Source: Mucidula mucida (lineage: Eukaryota; Basidiomycota; Agaricomycetes; Agaricales; Physalacriaceae). Taken from it: DNA of 19,745 nt. The position numbers and the translations under genes were made by a program. Of the stretch, positions 7,539 to 16,077 are shown in pieces (position 1 is the first letter of the stretch; every line of letters begins with the position of its first letter). The DNA is taken from the NCBI GenBank assembly GCA_015501055.1, contig JADNYV010000622.1:1-19745 (forward strand). Direction: 5' to 3'. The notes beneath the pieces were generated by a model. That model saw only the letters and a list, made by a program, of their open reading frames with translations. It was not told the DNA's origin and searched no databases.

Positions 7539-8155
7539 ATGAATATAAATTTTGAATATACTCGTTGGCGTATGATATTGAAGAAGTTCGCGACAGGAAT
7601 TGGTCGCAAACGTGATGGTCGAGGTGTCCACAGATGTATTAGGCTTGACATTAATCGTGGCGATAACATGCGGACTCGGATGTCCGCTGAAGCTGACGGT
7701 CGTTGCGAGCGCGTCCTCTTAATGAATAGGAGTCAGTACCAGATCAGACGCAGTCACTCAAGCTACTGTACCAATGTCAACCCATCATCAAATGATAGGA
7801 GCGTGTAGACATGCTGCTCATCGATCTCCCCGAATGAAAACTGCGTCCTGATAAAACTTGGAGTCAGTACCAGGAGAGACGCCGTCGAAACAATGATGCC
7901 ATACCAACCTGCCCAGCGACATTCTCATCGCCAGCTGATGAGATGAGTTTTTTGAGCAGTCGCAGTTAGGTCATGTTGCAGAATCTAGATAAAGGAAGTA
8001 AAATATCTGGAAATCTTGGAGTCAATCAACTGGTACGCAAGCAAAAGCAGTCCTTACTTCATGCCGCGCTTCCTGCGGCGACGGCCTCTGGCTTTGCATG
8101 CAAGGCGCGCAAATACCTTAATGCCGCAGTACCCTACCACGCCCCATGGGCGTGA
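7539..8155 (+). pseudogene. Degenerate downstream part of array unit 2
   Basis: This is where a second copy of the gene at 5995-6505 should lie. A matching ATG occurs at 7539, and near 8012-8060 the frame reads GVNQLVRKQKQSLLHAA against VEVSQLVRYRVEEKVTVLYAA in the hidden gene. Between them no exon can be joined without stops, and the spacing is longer. Two open frames, 7539-7808 and 7973-8155, are probably leftovers. A short phrase, GAGTCAGTACCAG, is repeated at 7730 and 7861. Likely a decayed paralogue. Confidence 0.35.
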
Positions 8156-8339
8156 GACGTGCTGGCAGTCCAAACCAGGTGGGACATACGGGGATTGTCG
8201 CAGAGATGTTCGCTGGTTGGTAGCAAGCGTGGTGAAAAGGGCCTTCAAGAACCTACGACTCGTGAGCAAAATGCAGCTAACTCGTAATGGGGGGATGGGC
8301 TTTAGCGGGATGACGAAGGATTCTGTCGTCGGCTGCAAA

Positions 8340-8409
8340 GATCCGTGAGCGTGCTCCTACATTGACGACGACGACCGCTGCTAGCCAAAGGACAACAAGC
8401 CCGAGTCTG
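8340..8409 (+). pseudogene. 3' tail remnant of second orphan family (copy 0)
   Basis: The bases GCTGCTAGCCAAAGG at 8377 and those that follow match the last codons and downstream sequence of the pseudogene ending at 10244. Only the tail of the gene is left here. It marks the left edge of the 1.8-kb tandem array. Confidence 0.6.
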
Positions 8410-9679
8410 ACCTGAGACTAAACCTACACAGACTTCCGGATACGCGTTCCACGAACGAGCCCGACGTCCGTTGTGCCTTGTATGTTGGATCGTGACTGGC
8501 GGACGGGCATGATGGATGCTAACTCCCGTTAATATTGGCCAGGGATGATTGAAGGAGGACCAACGTATGAACGTTGGCGCGTCCCAGACGTGTACATTCA
8601 GAGCTGATCGTCGATACTGCGTGGGGGCTGAATGCCTATTTTCCTATATTCGCCTCAGGACGTTTGAAAGAAAACAATTCAACGAACGCACTATGCAATA
8701 AAACTTGCCAAGCGGTCCTGGTCCTTTCGCGTCGATACGGCCTCCTTTCTGCGCGTGTTGAACCGCATCAATAGAAACAGCGCGAAGAAATCTGCCGTTG
8801 AACGCGGTAAATGGTCCTTTGCGAAAGGTACACCTGGGAATCGATTAGGGTGCGTCGTTCAGCAAACAGGCCTACGTACTGGATACAACCCGAAATATTG
8901 TTCTCCATGTATGGCATGCCACAGGCTGCCCCGCCCCATACCCTGCTATAGTCCTTCCAATTTGATGGACAAGTCGTCTTCTATCACCCCAGCAAGTCGT
9001 ATACGTCGCTGTTCAAAGTGGTACAGTAGTGCAGTGCAGTTTTTCGAGGGCGTGTCATGGCGGAATGGAGTAAGGAGGGTCATCCGTAAATGGGCATCAC
9101 CGCCGCGCACGGCTCGGCTTCCGAAAGTCTGCCTGTATCTAGTCTGTATTCAGGCATAATGACGGCACAGCGGAAGAAGTCTATAGTTCACTCAAGTCTA
9201 TAGTACCGCGCAACAGAAGGCGTTCCGCCTCTTGCCGCCGGCGATCTTGATCACTGTAGTCCTGTATGCATGAAAAGGAGAGTATACACTCCTCATGGAG
9301 ACCAATAAACAGAACAACTCGAGCCTGCAGAAACTGAGCTCTAAGCACTGTAACAAGTAAGCACTACAAGGCTGTCCTTGGGAACATACTGCTTCTTGAA
9401 GTAGTAGAGCTATTAATATGTTCGTGTTCCATTGAGTGAAAGTACTGCGACGTACCCCTAGAAACTCATTGTGAGCAGACCTAGTCGCGTACAGACAAGT
9501 GAAACGTACTATCCACATACTATCCTCGACGCCCACAAACTATCAGAACTTTTTGATGTCAAAAGAATCCGGTGATCAAACTTAGATAAGCCATCTCTCC
9601 TCCTTCTCCCTCTCACTACAACCACACTATCGTGTGTGTATCGTCTTATTTTCCACATCGCCCAACTTATATTCCACAG
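8377..9679 (+). repeat. Tandem unit spacer, copy 1
   Basis: Spacer between the tail remnant and the pseudogene at 9686. It aligns along most of its length with 10200-11443 (for example CACGGCTCGGCTTCCGAAAG in both). Open frames within it, such as 8755-9159 (+) and 9198-9536 (-), are not kept in the other copy, so the spacer looks non-coding. Its last 46 bases, 9634-9679, are an intron-like segment (GTGTGT donor, CCAAC, CCACAG acceptor) matching the 5'-UTR intron of the gene at 11450. Confidence 0.8.
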
Positions 9680-9685
9680 TTTATC

Positions 9686-10244
9686 GTGTCCCAAGCGTGT
9701 CGCGCTCTCAGCATCCATACTCCCGTCGTCCAAGAAGCTGCCAAGGCGGTCGCCGAATTTTACTGCTCGTCTATGCTCTCGCGAAGCGAAATCAACGAAT
9801 TAATTCGAGCTGTCAAATTTGGCCACGATGACATTATCTATTCCCCAAAGATGGCACCCTTTGCGACCGGAACTCGCTACTTGAAAGGCCTCGTCCACAG
9901 AGGTCGGCGCATCGTCTGCGCAGACAAGCTGCACAACGTCTTCCTCTCATTCAGACTTCACTCCTCAGTCCCCGTGTTACAAAAAAAATCAATACCGCGT
10001 TCTGCGACATCCCGCCGGAAGCCATTGTCAAATCGTTGAGGATATTTTCAGGCTCGAGGCGAGTGCAGGGGTCGGAGTAGCGGTTGTCGGAGCGTCTACT
10101 CCGAATGGCGGCGACGCCCCAGATGTAGCGCCAGTCAAAGGCGCCGTCGGGTCGACAAGCCAGGCAGACACTAAGAGCGCCGCAATGCCTTCATCCGCCG
10201 CTGCTAGCCAAAGGCCAACAAGTCTGGGTCTGACTTGCGACTAA
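9686..10244 (+). pseudogene. Second orphan family, pseudogene copy 1
   Basis: Diverged copy of the gene at 11450. The start codon is GTG instead of ATG (9686). The first ~100 codons are aligned and open (VVQEAAKAVAEFYCSSMLSR, then VHRGRRIVCADKLHNVFLSF). An A8 run near 9980 and a ~20-nt gap near 10030 then break the frame. It resumes in another frame at about 10053 (LEASAGVGVAVVGASTPNGG) and ends at the TAA at 10242-10244, much earlier than copy 2. The broken start, frameshifts and internal deletion make it a pseudogene. Confidence 0.8.
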
Positions 10245-11443
10245 CACTACACAGACTTCCGGACACGCGTTCCAAGAATGATCGGGACGTCCGTCGTATG
10301 CTGGATCGTGGCTGGCGGACGGGCATGACGGATGCTAACACCCTTTGATGGCGGTCAAGGAGGACTGAGGGAAGACCAGTTTATTGGCGTTGGCGCGTGT
10401 ACATGCACCGCTGAACGTCGATTGGGCGCCAATGGCCATTTTCCTATATTCGCTTCAGGACGTTTGAAAGCAAACAATTTAACGAACGCATGCTGTAATA
10501 AAGCTTGCTAAGTGGTCCAAAGAATGGTGCCCTGGTCCATCCTCGATTCGCGTCGATACCGCCATCCCTCCTTTCTGCCTGTCTTAAAATGCATCAAGAG
10601 AAACAGCGCAAAAAAATCTGCCGTTGAATGCGAAGAATGGTCGTTCGCAAGGCCATGCGAAAAGTACACCTTTTGGATTAATTAGTGTACGTCGTTCAGC
10701 AAGCAGGTCTACGTACTGGATTCAGTCCGAAACCCCCGGCTATATTCCTTTAGATTTGACATACGAGTCGCCTTATTTAGCCAAGAAGTCATGTACGTCG
10801 AAGTTCAATGAGGCAACATAGGACAGTGTAATTTCTGAGGTGGTGGAACGGAGTAAGGAAGGTCATCCGTAAATGGGCATCACCGCTGCGCACGGCTCGG
10901 CTTCCGAAAGTCTGCCTCAATGCCTGTCACTTGTAGTGTTACTCTCTATCCAGTAATGACGGCACAGCGGAGCAATTCTACCGTAAGTACCGCGCACCAG
11001 ACGGCTTTCCGCCTCCTCTGGCCGATGATCTTGATCACTGTGTCCTTTATTTATGAAAAGGAGAGCACGCACTCCTCACGGAGACCAATAAACAAAACAG
11101 GTTCAGCGTGGAGGAACTGTGCTCTGAGCCTTGTAACAAGTACTCCATCTAGGCTGTTTTCAAGAACATGCTGCTTTCGCAGCAGTTCTATTGAGTGCAA
11201 GTACTGCTATGTACCCACTGCAAAACTCTCTGTGGGCAGCCATAGTCAATATAGACAAGTGGAACACACTGTTGACAAACTATCCTTCGCACAAACTATC
11301 ACACCTTTTTGATCTGCACGCATCGGGTGATCAAAGTTAGATAAGCCGCATCTCTCCTTCTCCCTCTCACTACGACGACCATCCCTAGACCGCTCTTGTG
11401 CGTATCATCTTTTTTTCCACATCGCCTAACTTATATTTCGCAG
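10200..11443 (+). repeat. Tandem unit spacer, copy 2
   Basis: Second copy of the 8377-9679 spacer, offset by about 1.76-1.82 kb, with many substitutions and indels. It supplies the upstream region of the gene at 11450. The last 46 bases, 11398-11443, form an intron-like segment: GTGCGT donor, CTAAC branch point, TTTCGCAG acceptor, seven bases before the ATG. No conserved coding frame is seen. Confidence 0.8.
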
Positions 11444-11449
11444 TTCATC

Positions 11450-12394
11450 ATGGCGAAGCCGTATCGTGTTATCAACAGCCATCCTCTCGTCGTCCAAGAA
11501 GCTGCCAAAGCGGTCGCCGACCTACACAATTCCGCTATGCTCTCGCGACTCGAAATACAGATGCTCATCCGACATTTCAAACATGACCGTGTCATTGATT
11601 TCTCGCCCAACATGCTACGCTACGCGACGGGGACGTCCCACACGAAACTCGGCCTTGTGCATAGGCGTCGGCGCATCGTCGGCGCAAACGAACTCTACAC
11701 GGTCTTTCTTTCATTTCGCCTGGACCCTTCCCTTGAGACGATCCGCAGAAAGATTAACGCCGCATTCTGTGACATCCCGCCGGAAGCCATTGTTGCCTGG
11801 CATAGGAAAATCGTTGAGGATCTTCTTAGGCCTGAGGCAAGTGCAGGGGTTGGCGTGGCAGCTGTCAGTGCTTCTACTCTGAATGGCGGCGACGCATCGG
11901 ATTCTGTGGCTGTGGCCCCAGTTGGAGGCAACGCTGGACCGTCGAGGCAGGCCGCAGACGCTGACGCTACAGTCTCTTTGACTGAGAGCTCCCCCGGCCC
12001 CTCAGACGACAACGCTGAGAGCGTTTCTGAGCCAATGCAACTCGATGTAGAGGTCCTAGGCGATTGCGACGTGGTCTCTTCAATCATGAACGACGCGCCG
12101 GAAGCTGAGGTTGCAGTGCTAGTCAGCGAGGGCACTCCTGAACGTGCTGATAGTGAAGGCGCTGTAATCTCTGATTGCTTGCCAGGTTCCTTGAATGACA
12201 TCGTTGACCCTCCCTCGCTTACTGGTGCAGGAGTAGGCGGTGTTGCTTCGATTACGACCGACGTGTCAACGGAGGTCATCGAAGCCGCCGCCGGCCTGGC
12301 AGAGCAGGCTGGACACACAGGCCATTTGGGCATCAAAGTCGCTGAGGCTGACGGCTCTTGCGATCCCTCCACTGTTTCTGACCCCTCATCATAA
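11450..12394 (+). CDS. Second orphan family, main copy (314 aa in this frame)
   Basis: The start is the ATG at 11450, in a good context (ATCATGG) just after a likely 46-nt 5'-UTR intron. Residues 1-130 are the conserved part: HPLVVQEAAKAVADLHNSAM, a basic HRRRRIVGANELY, then FLSFRLDPSLETIRRKINAA and FCDIPPEAIVAWHRKIVEDL. The rest is a long acidic, serine/alanine/valine-rich, probably disordered tail. Spacing of hydrophobic residues in residues 88-137 is like a three-helix homeodomain (F to W distance 28), but the DNA-contact Asn and Arg after W are replaced by Lys and Val; this is a hint only. No signal peptide. The stop at 12392 may not be the true end: the next frame continues as coding to 12648. 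Confidence 0.65.
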   Translation: MAKPYRVINSHPLVVQEAAKAVADLHNSAMLSRLEIQMLIRHFKHDRVIDFSPNMLRYATGTSHTKLGLVHRRRRIVGANELYTVFLSFRLDPSLETIRRKINAAFCDIPPEAIVAWHRKIVEDLLRPEASAGVGVAAVSASTLNGGDASDSVAVAPVGGNAGPSRQAADADATVSLTESSPGPSDDNAESVSEPMQLDVEVLGDCDVVSSIMNDAPEAEVAVLVSEGTPERADSEGAVISDCLPGSLNDIVDPPSLTGAGVGGVASITTDVSTEVIEAAAGLAEQAGHTGHLGIKVAEADGSCDPSTVSDPSS

Positions 12395-12648
12395 ACATCC
12401 CCACCATCCTGCCTGCCGATTCAGTTCCCTCCCAATCCTCTACTATCACTGTCACACCTATATTATCCGAGGCTCTGAGCCTACCTGCGTATCAGGTCGT
12501 CGATGGATCCTCAGATGCCTCTAGCTCCTCGAAGGACGGTGTCTCTGGAAAGCGCTCGCTGCCAATCGATGATGACGCGGACGTGCCCTCCCAGGCAAGC
12601 CCGAAGCGGCAGAAGAGCAATTGGTTGTCCCGTTTCTGGTTTTACTAG
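12382..12648 (+). CDS. Probable C-terminal continuation in shifted frame
   Basis: Directly across the stop of the gene at 11450, another frame is open for 88 codons and reads like a natural C-terminus: ADSVPSQSSTITVTPILSEA, then KRSLPIDDDADVPSQASPKR, QKSNWLSRFWFY and a TAG at 12646. The composition continues the acidic/serine-rich tail and ends in a basic-aromatic motif. It lacks its own early ATG. The frames overlap only between 12382 and 12394, so one inserted base or two missing bases there would fuse them. I found no intron with acceptable splice sites that joins them in frame. Either a mutation or sequence error, or a shortened tail in this copy. Confidence 0.5.
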   Translation, partial: PLIINIPTILPADSVPSQSSTITVTPILSEALSLPAYQVVDGSSDASSSSKDGVSGKRSLPIDDDADVPSQASPKRQKSNWLSRFWFY

Positions 12649-13300
12649 GCGCATACATTCATGATCACTACATTACTCCGACATCGTTTTGCATCATCCC
12701 ATCCTATACCTTCACAATCCTTTCATTTTTTTATCTGCATACATCATAAATATTCATGTTGTACACCACACTACACTACATCGATATGCATCTTCCCTAT
12801 AGCATTCTCTCATTGTACGCCTACCACATCTGCATTTTTATACCACGATTCTTCATTTTCCGGGTCTTTTGAAGTTCTTTCTACACCACATTCTGTCTCC
12901 GCATGTTGCCAACTCGCCCCACTGGTCAAGCTTGTAGCTTTCATCAGTAGAGGTGTCATGAACCTGGGGTGAGTACTTACATGCTTCATAGCCTATGCTG
13001 TGCTGTTATTCTTGTTCGCCACAGGCTGCCGCCTCTACTGGATTACTTTTGACAGGCCGCGACTATGCTATCGGTCGCAACGATAATGTCCCACTGAATG
13101 CTGCTAGTAATGTAACAGTACTCCCGACGTCTTGAGCTGCCTAGGATTCGATTTCATCCACGGTATGTCCGTACAGATTTTCATTACTCGGACTTCTATC
13201 TTAGGAGAGGGCGATATCATCAAGTATACATGACACATCGTTGTGTATGTCCAAGACGACGCCGCTTAGACTGACACCGACATCAAGATACTCAATGAAT
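12649..13300 (+). other. Gene-poor stretch with two intron-like segments
   Basis: T/C-rich sequence after the preceding gene holds no convincing gene. Two splice-like segments exist: 12969-13024 (56 nt, GTGAGT donor, CCACAG acceptor) and 13163-13204 (42 nt, GTATGT donor, TCTTAG acceptor). Flanking pieces read LLLTGRDYAIGRNDN and GFDFIHG/EGDIIKY, but stops interrupt every attempt to join them. Possibly a decayed gene; nothing can be named. Confidence 0.25.
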
Positions 13301-13304
13301 AGAT

Positions 13305-13775
13305 CTACTTCGACTTGAAGAAAGCTCTCAATCTGATACACGAGGAATCGGCACGCGACTGGTTGCTTGGGCCGGCAATGTACGAGAAACTGAAGCTCTT
13401 GAGGTTGAAGCTACACCCATGCAAAGTCGTTAGCTCATTCTTTGATTGTCACTGAGTCGAAAGCTTACCCAGCGGGCGCAGTGGCACATCCAGAGCCGCT
13501 TCCGTGACGATAGTCGGGCCATTGGTGCAGCCATCGTGCGAGCCGCCAGACGAGTAGAAGTCGGCGTGGTTGGGGACACCGGAGTAGCTGATGAACTTTG
13601 CAGAGCCGCCGCTGATGAGGGAGACGCACGAACCCGCGGTCACGCCGGGATTCCTGGCGATGACAAAGCCTGCACAGTTTGCGTCTGAGAACCACACGAA
13701 ATCGGCCCCCAGCGCCCCGGCGGCGGCGACGGCGACGAGGAGAGCACGGGCGATAAAAGCAACATTGAATTGCAT
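13305..13775 (-). CDS. Small secreted cysteine-containing protein, two exons, frame break
   Basis: From the ATG at 13775, the protein starts with a clear signal peptide (MQFNVAFIARALLVAVAAAG, then ALGADF). The mature part reads FVWFSDANCAGF, GSCVSL, GGSAKFISYSGVPN and HDGCTNG, typical of fungal small secreted proteins. Exon 1 ends at 13469 before a 58-nt intron, 13411-13468 (GTAAGC donor, GCTAAC branch point, TGTAG acceptor). Exon 2 (13410-13305) reads FNLKSFSFSYIAG to SSCIRLRAFFKSK and a stop. The natural C-terminal reading, GSGSGCATAPAG then exon 2, is one frame away from the signal-peptide frame. The spliced length is 413 nt, one short of 138 codons, so a single base appears to be missing near 13505. 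Without repair the frame ends at 13449. Probably extracellular; function unknown. Confidence 0.7.
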
Positions 13776-13900
13776 TCTGGTTGGTTGTTAGCTTCTAGGA
13801 GAAAATGAGGGTGAGTTTGAATTATACGACTGGCTGTTGGGATGCTAACCTGATCAAAAGCAGGGTGAGGAGCTGAGTGAAAACGTTCAAGAGCACAGGC

Positions 13901-13908
13901 ATTTATAT
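13901..13908 (-). promoter_or_regulatory. Probable TATA box of secreted-protein gene
   Basis: On the minus strand ATATAAAT (within GCATATAAATGC) lies about 125 bases upstream of the ATG at 13775. The spacing allows a 5' UTR of ordinary fungal length. Confidence 0.45.
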
Positions 13909-14269
13909 GCAGTTCTTCTAATACCACTATGCTAATTCAAGAACAATCTACAACGACAGCGGGAAGGAAGTAACTAAGGAAGTCAACAAATGACACGGTA
14001 CCACAGAGGAACCGGGGAAACGTAAATTCTTGTTGGTAAAATTGTGCTAACAGCATTGGGATCGCATGCGGCGTGTGGCTCCGTGCACAATTCTTATCCA
14101 CCACACTTAACCCATCATGATGAGCGAGGTGACATTCTATTCACGTTCAGGTTGCTTTCAGGTCGTGTACTCTATCTGCAATAGGCTGACGCAAGGAAGA
14201 GCCAGTTACGCGGCACGCCCCAGGAATCCTCCTGTGTATTTGGGACTTTTGAGAGCTCATACTAATTGA

Positions 14270-14584
14270 TCAAAGGGAATTCTGAGGCGTTGGAGACCAT
14301 GTCGCTGTAGAGTAAATACTTTCGGCCAATCGTGGCGTCACAGTTGCTGATGGATCGGCATTCGGCGGGGTCTCTTGAACAGGCAAAATGATAAGCAATG
14401 AGTGCCCCGAGTGATCTACTAGTTTGATCTCTGACAGGTACGTGCAGCTACGCCGATAGCAAATCACAATGTTGATAGCGGTCAGTAATGTAGAAGACAC
14501 GTGTAGGGCGCGAAGAACGCTACCATCTAGCTCGACGTCAAGCACCAGGATGGCAGGGTTCAAATAAAATGTACCCTCGCCCAT
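14270..14584 (-). CDS. Hypothetical 104-aa ORF downstream of F-box gene
   Basis: An ATG frame on the minus strand, beginning MGEGTFYLNPAILVLDVELD and ending with TGA at 14270, 175 nt beyond the stop of the F-box gene. No family is recognised. It has one moderately hydrophobic stretch (LLTAINIVICY) but no convincing signal peptide. There is no second copy in the window to test conservation. It may be chance. Confidence 0.25.
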   Translation of the reverse strand: MGEGTFYLNPAILVLDVELDGSVLRALHVSSTLLTAINIVICYRRSCTYLSEIKLVDHSGHSLLIILPVQETPPNADPSATVTPRLAESIYSTATWSPTPQNSL

Positions 14585-14759
14585 GTGTATCTCTTTATCA
14601 TCATAGTCGAGCTCTCATGGTCAGACATATCGAAAGCTACGGTCGTCATTGAGGACACCTACTACCCAATTTCGATACACATGTTATCGACGATTAGCTG
14701 TTATGAGGAGGTTGGTTTCGTCGAAACTGCCCGTTTTCTCTACTAACAACCGGAGCACC

Positions 14760-16011
14760 CTAAACCAAACGAAGCACACCACAACTTGCAAGTTGAGGAA
14801 AGGAACAGCGTATTATGTCGGCGAGGATTGCCTCCGGGGGAAACCCCTCGCTATCCTCAAAGTGGATGTCTCGAACGGCGCTAAACATCGGATGCGCTAG
14901 GCTGTCATCAAGCAATTGACATGCCGATTCAAGATTCACGATCTCTGGGAGGTCAATGAACGACAACGTGAGCTTTGTGAAATGGATGGTCGCTTTGGAG
15001 TCGGACAGGGCACGAAATGTGGAAGCCCACCACTCGACGATCTCGTCAAGGTCTCCGGAGCAAGTTATGCTCAAGTGTACGTGTTGGAATGGCAGACCAG
15101 CAAGTGGCAGTGGACGGAAAACACTATCTGCTTCAGGCATCACTCTCGCTCTATATGTGACCAGATGAGGGAAGTCTTCAAGTGCCAGTGGGTTAGATTC
15201 AGATATCATCAGAAAAAGCAACAATTTTCAACGTACTGTCTGCCAATTCCAATTTGAACACCTCGAGAGGAGGAAATCCTCGAAGCAATACGTTCCGCCA
15301 ACGTAATAAACCTATCGGGATTCCCGTGTTGATTTCGCACTGCTTCAGGTTGGGAAGGTCCAATTCATGTGCAAGGTAATTGTAGCAGTCCTCCTGTGCA
15401 TTGTCAACTCCAAAGCAGATGCGCTCTAGCGCGGGAAGATAAATGCGCTTGTGTGTGCCGGTCGACTCCACTTTGCGGCCAGCGTTACCATAAACACTAA
15501 CTCGCTTGACGTTTGTCCCTGCTAAAATGACAAAAACATGTCTGAGGCATTCAGCGGAAGAGACGTCGATATTAAGCTCGACAAGAGGCGCGTTTGGTAA
15601 GACAGTGGGAATCAAATTGAGATATGATGGGGTTACAGACGTGTCATTGTTGTCCCCCCCTTTGAAGGCGAGCTTCTTAAGATTTGGGAGAAGGGCCAAC
15701 ACAGATGCGAGGCAAGACATGTGGGTGGGTAATGGAATGGCCTCGTAATAGCAGTATTGACCGACTCTCACGGCGTCCACGAGCGTCTGAAGATGGGGAA
15801 TGGATATGAGATCATCAAGCAGTCGGTCCACCTTCTTGTCGATGCCAAAGTAGAGATCCACATGGGTGTTGCGGAATAGAGCGTGTTGACTAAAGTCCGA
15901 CCAGGTCCGCGATACGAGCGTGCAGCTCCGCAGGTCGTCTGTGTCCCCGGAAACATGCTCAATGATCAAGGCCACGAGTTCAGGTGGGAGGAAGGTAGGT
16001 ATGAGTGGCAT
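14760..16011 (-). CDS. F-box protein, paralogue B (396 aa after splicing)
   Basis: The start at 16011 reads MPLIPTFLPPELVALIIEHV and then DDLRSCTLVSRTWSDFSQHA, a standard fungal F-box (residues about 7-50). F-box proteins link Skp1 of SCF ubiquitin ligases to substrates through their variable C-terminus. The frame seems to break at 15199, but a 61-nt intron at 15176-15236 (GTACGT donor, CTAAC branch point, GAAG acceptor, phase 1) restores it, giving LELADN then FPHLVTYRARVMPEAD. Exons are 16011-15237 and 15175-14760, 397 codons with the stop. The rest aligns with paralogue A throughout (AFRALSDSKA, HFTKLTLSF, DDSLAHPMFSAVRDIHFE). A 57-nt intron-like segment, 16021-16077, lies in the 5' UTR, nine bases before the ATG. 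No LRR, WD40 or kelch repeats are evident. Substrate unknown. Confidence 0.85.
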
Positions 16012-16077
16012 GGCGGAATACTAGGAAGCAATCAAATTGGCCTTGAATACGAGCACAGCAGGATCAAGTTGTTTTAC

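Noticed and set aside
8755..9159. 134-codon ORF in the spacer
   Set aside because: The other spacer copy breaks the frame repeatedly; no conservation as protein.
9198..9536. 112-codon minus-strand ORF in the spacer
   Set aside because: It is not open in the homologous spacer near 11000-11340, so it is probably chance.
11695..12372. 225-codon minus-strand ORF
   Set aside because: It is an antisense shadow of the acidic/serine-rich tail of the gene at 11450; low-complexity composition keeps the opposite strand open.
12330..12410. Intron linking the orphan gene to its shifted C-terminus
   Set aside because: The only GT...AG candidate considered (51 nt from near 12373) has a poor donor and leaves the frame unchanged, which then hits a stop.
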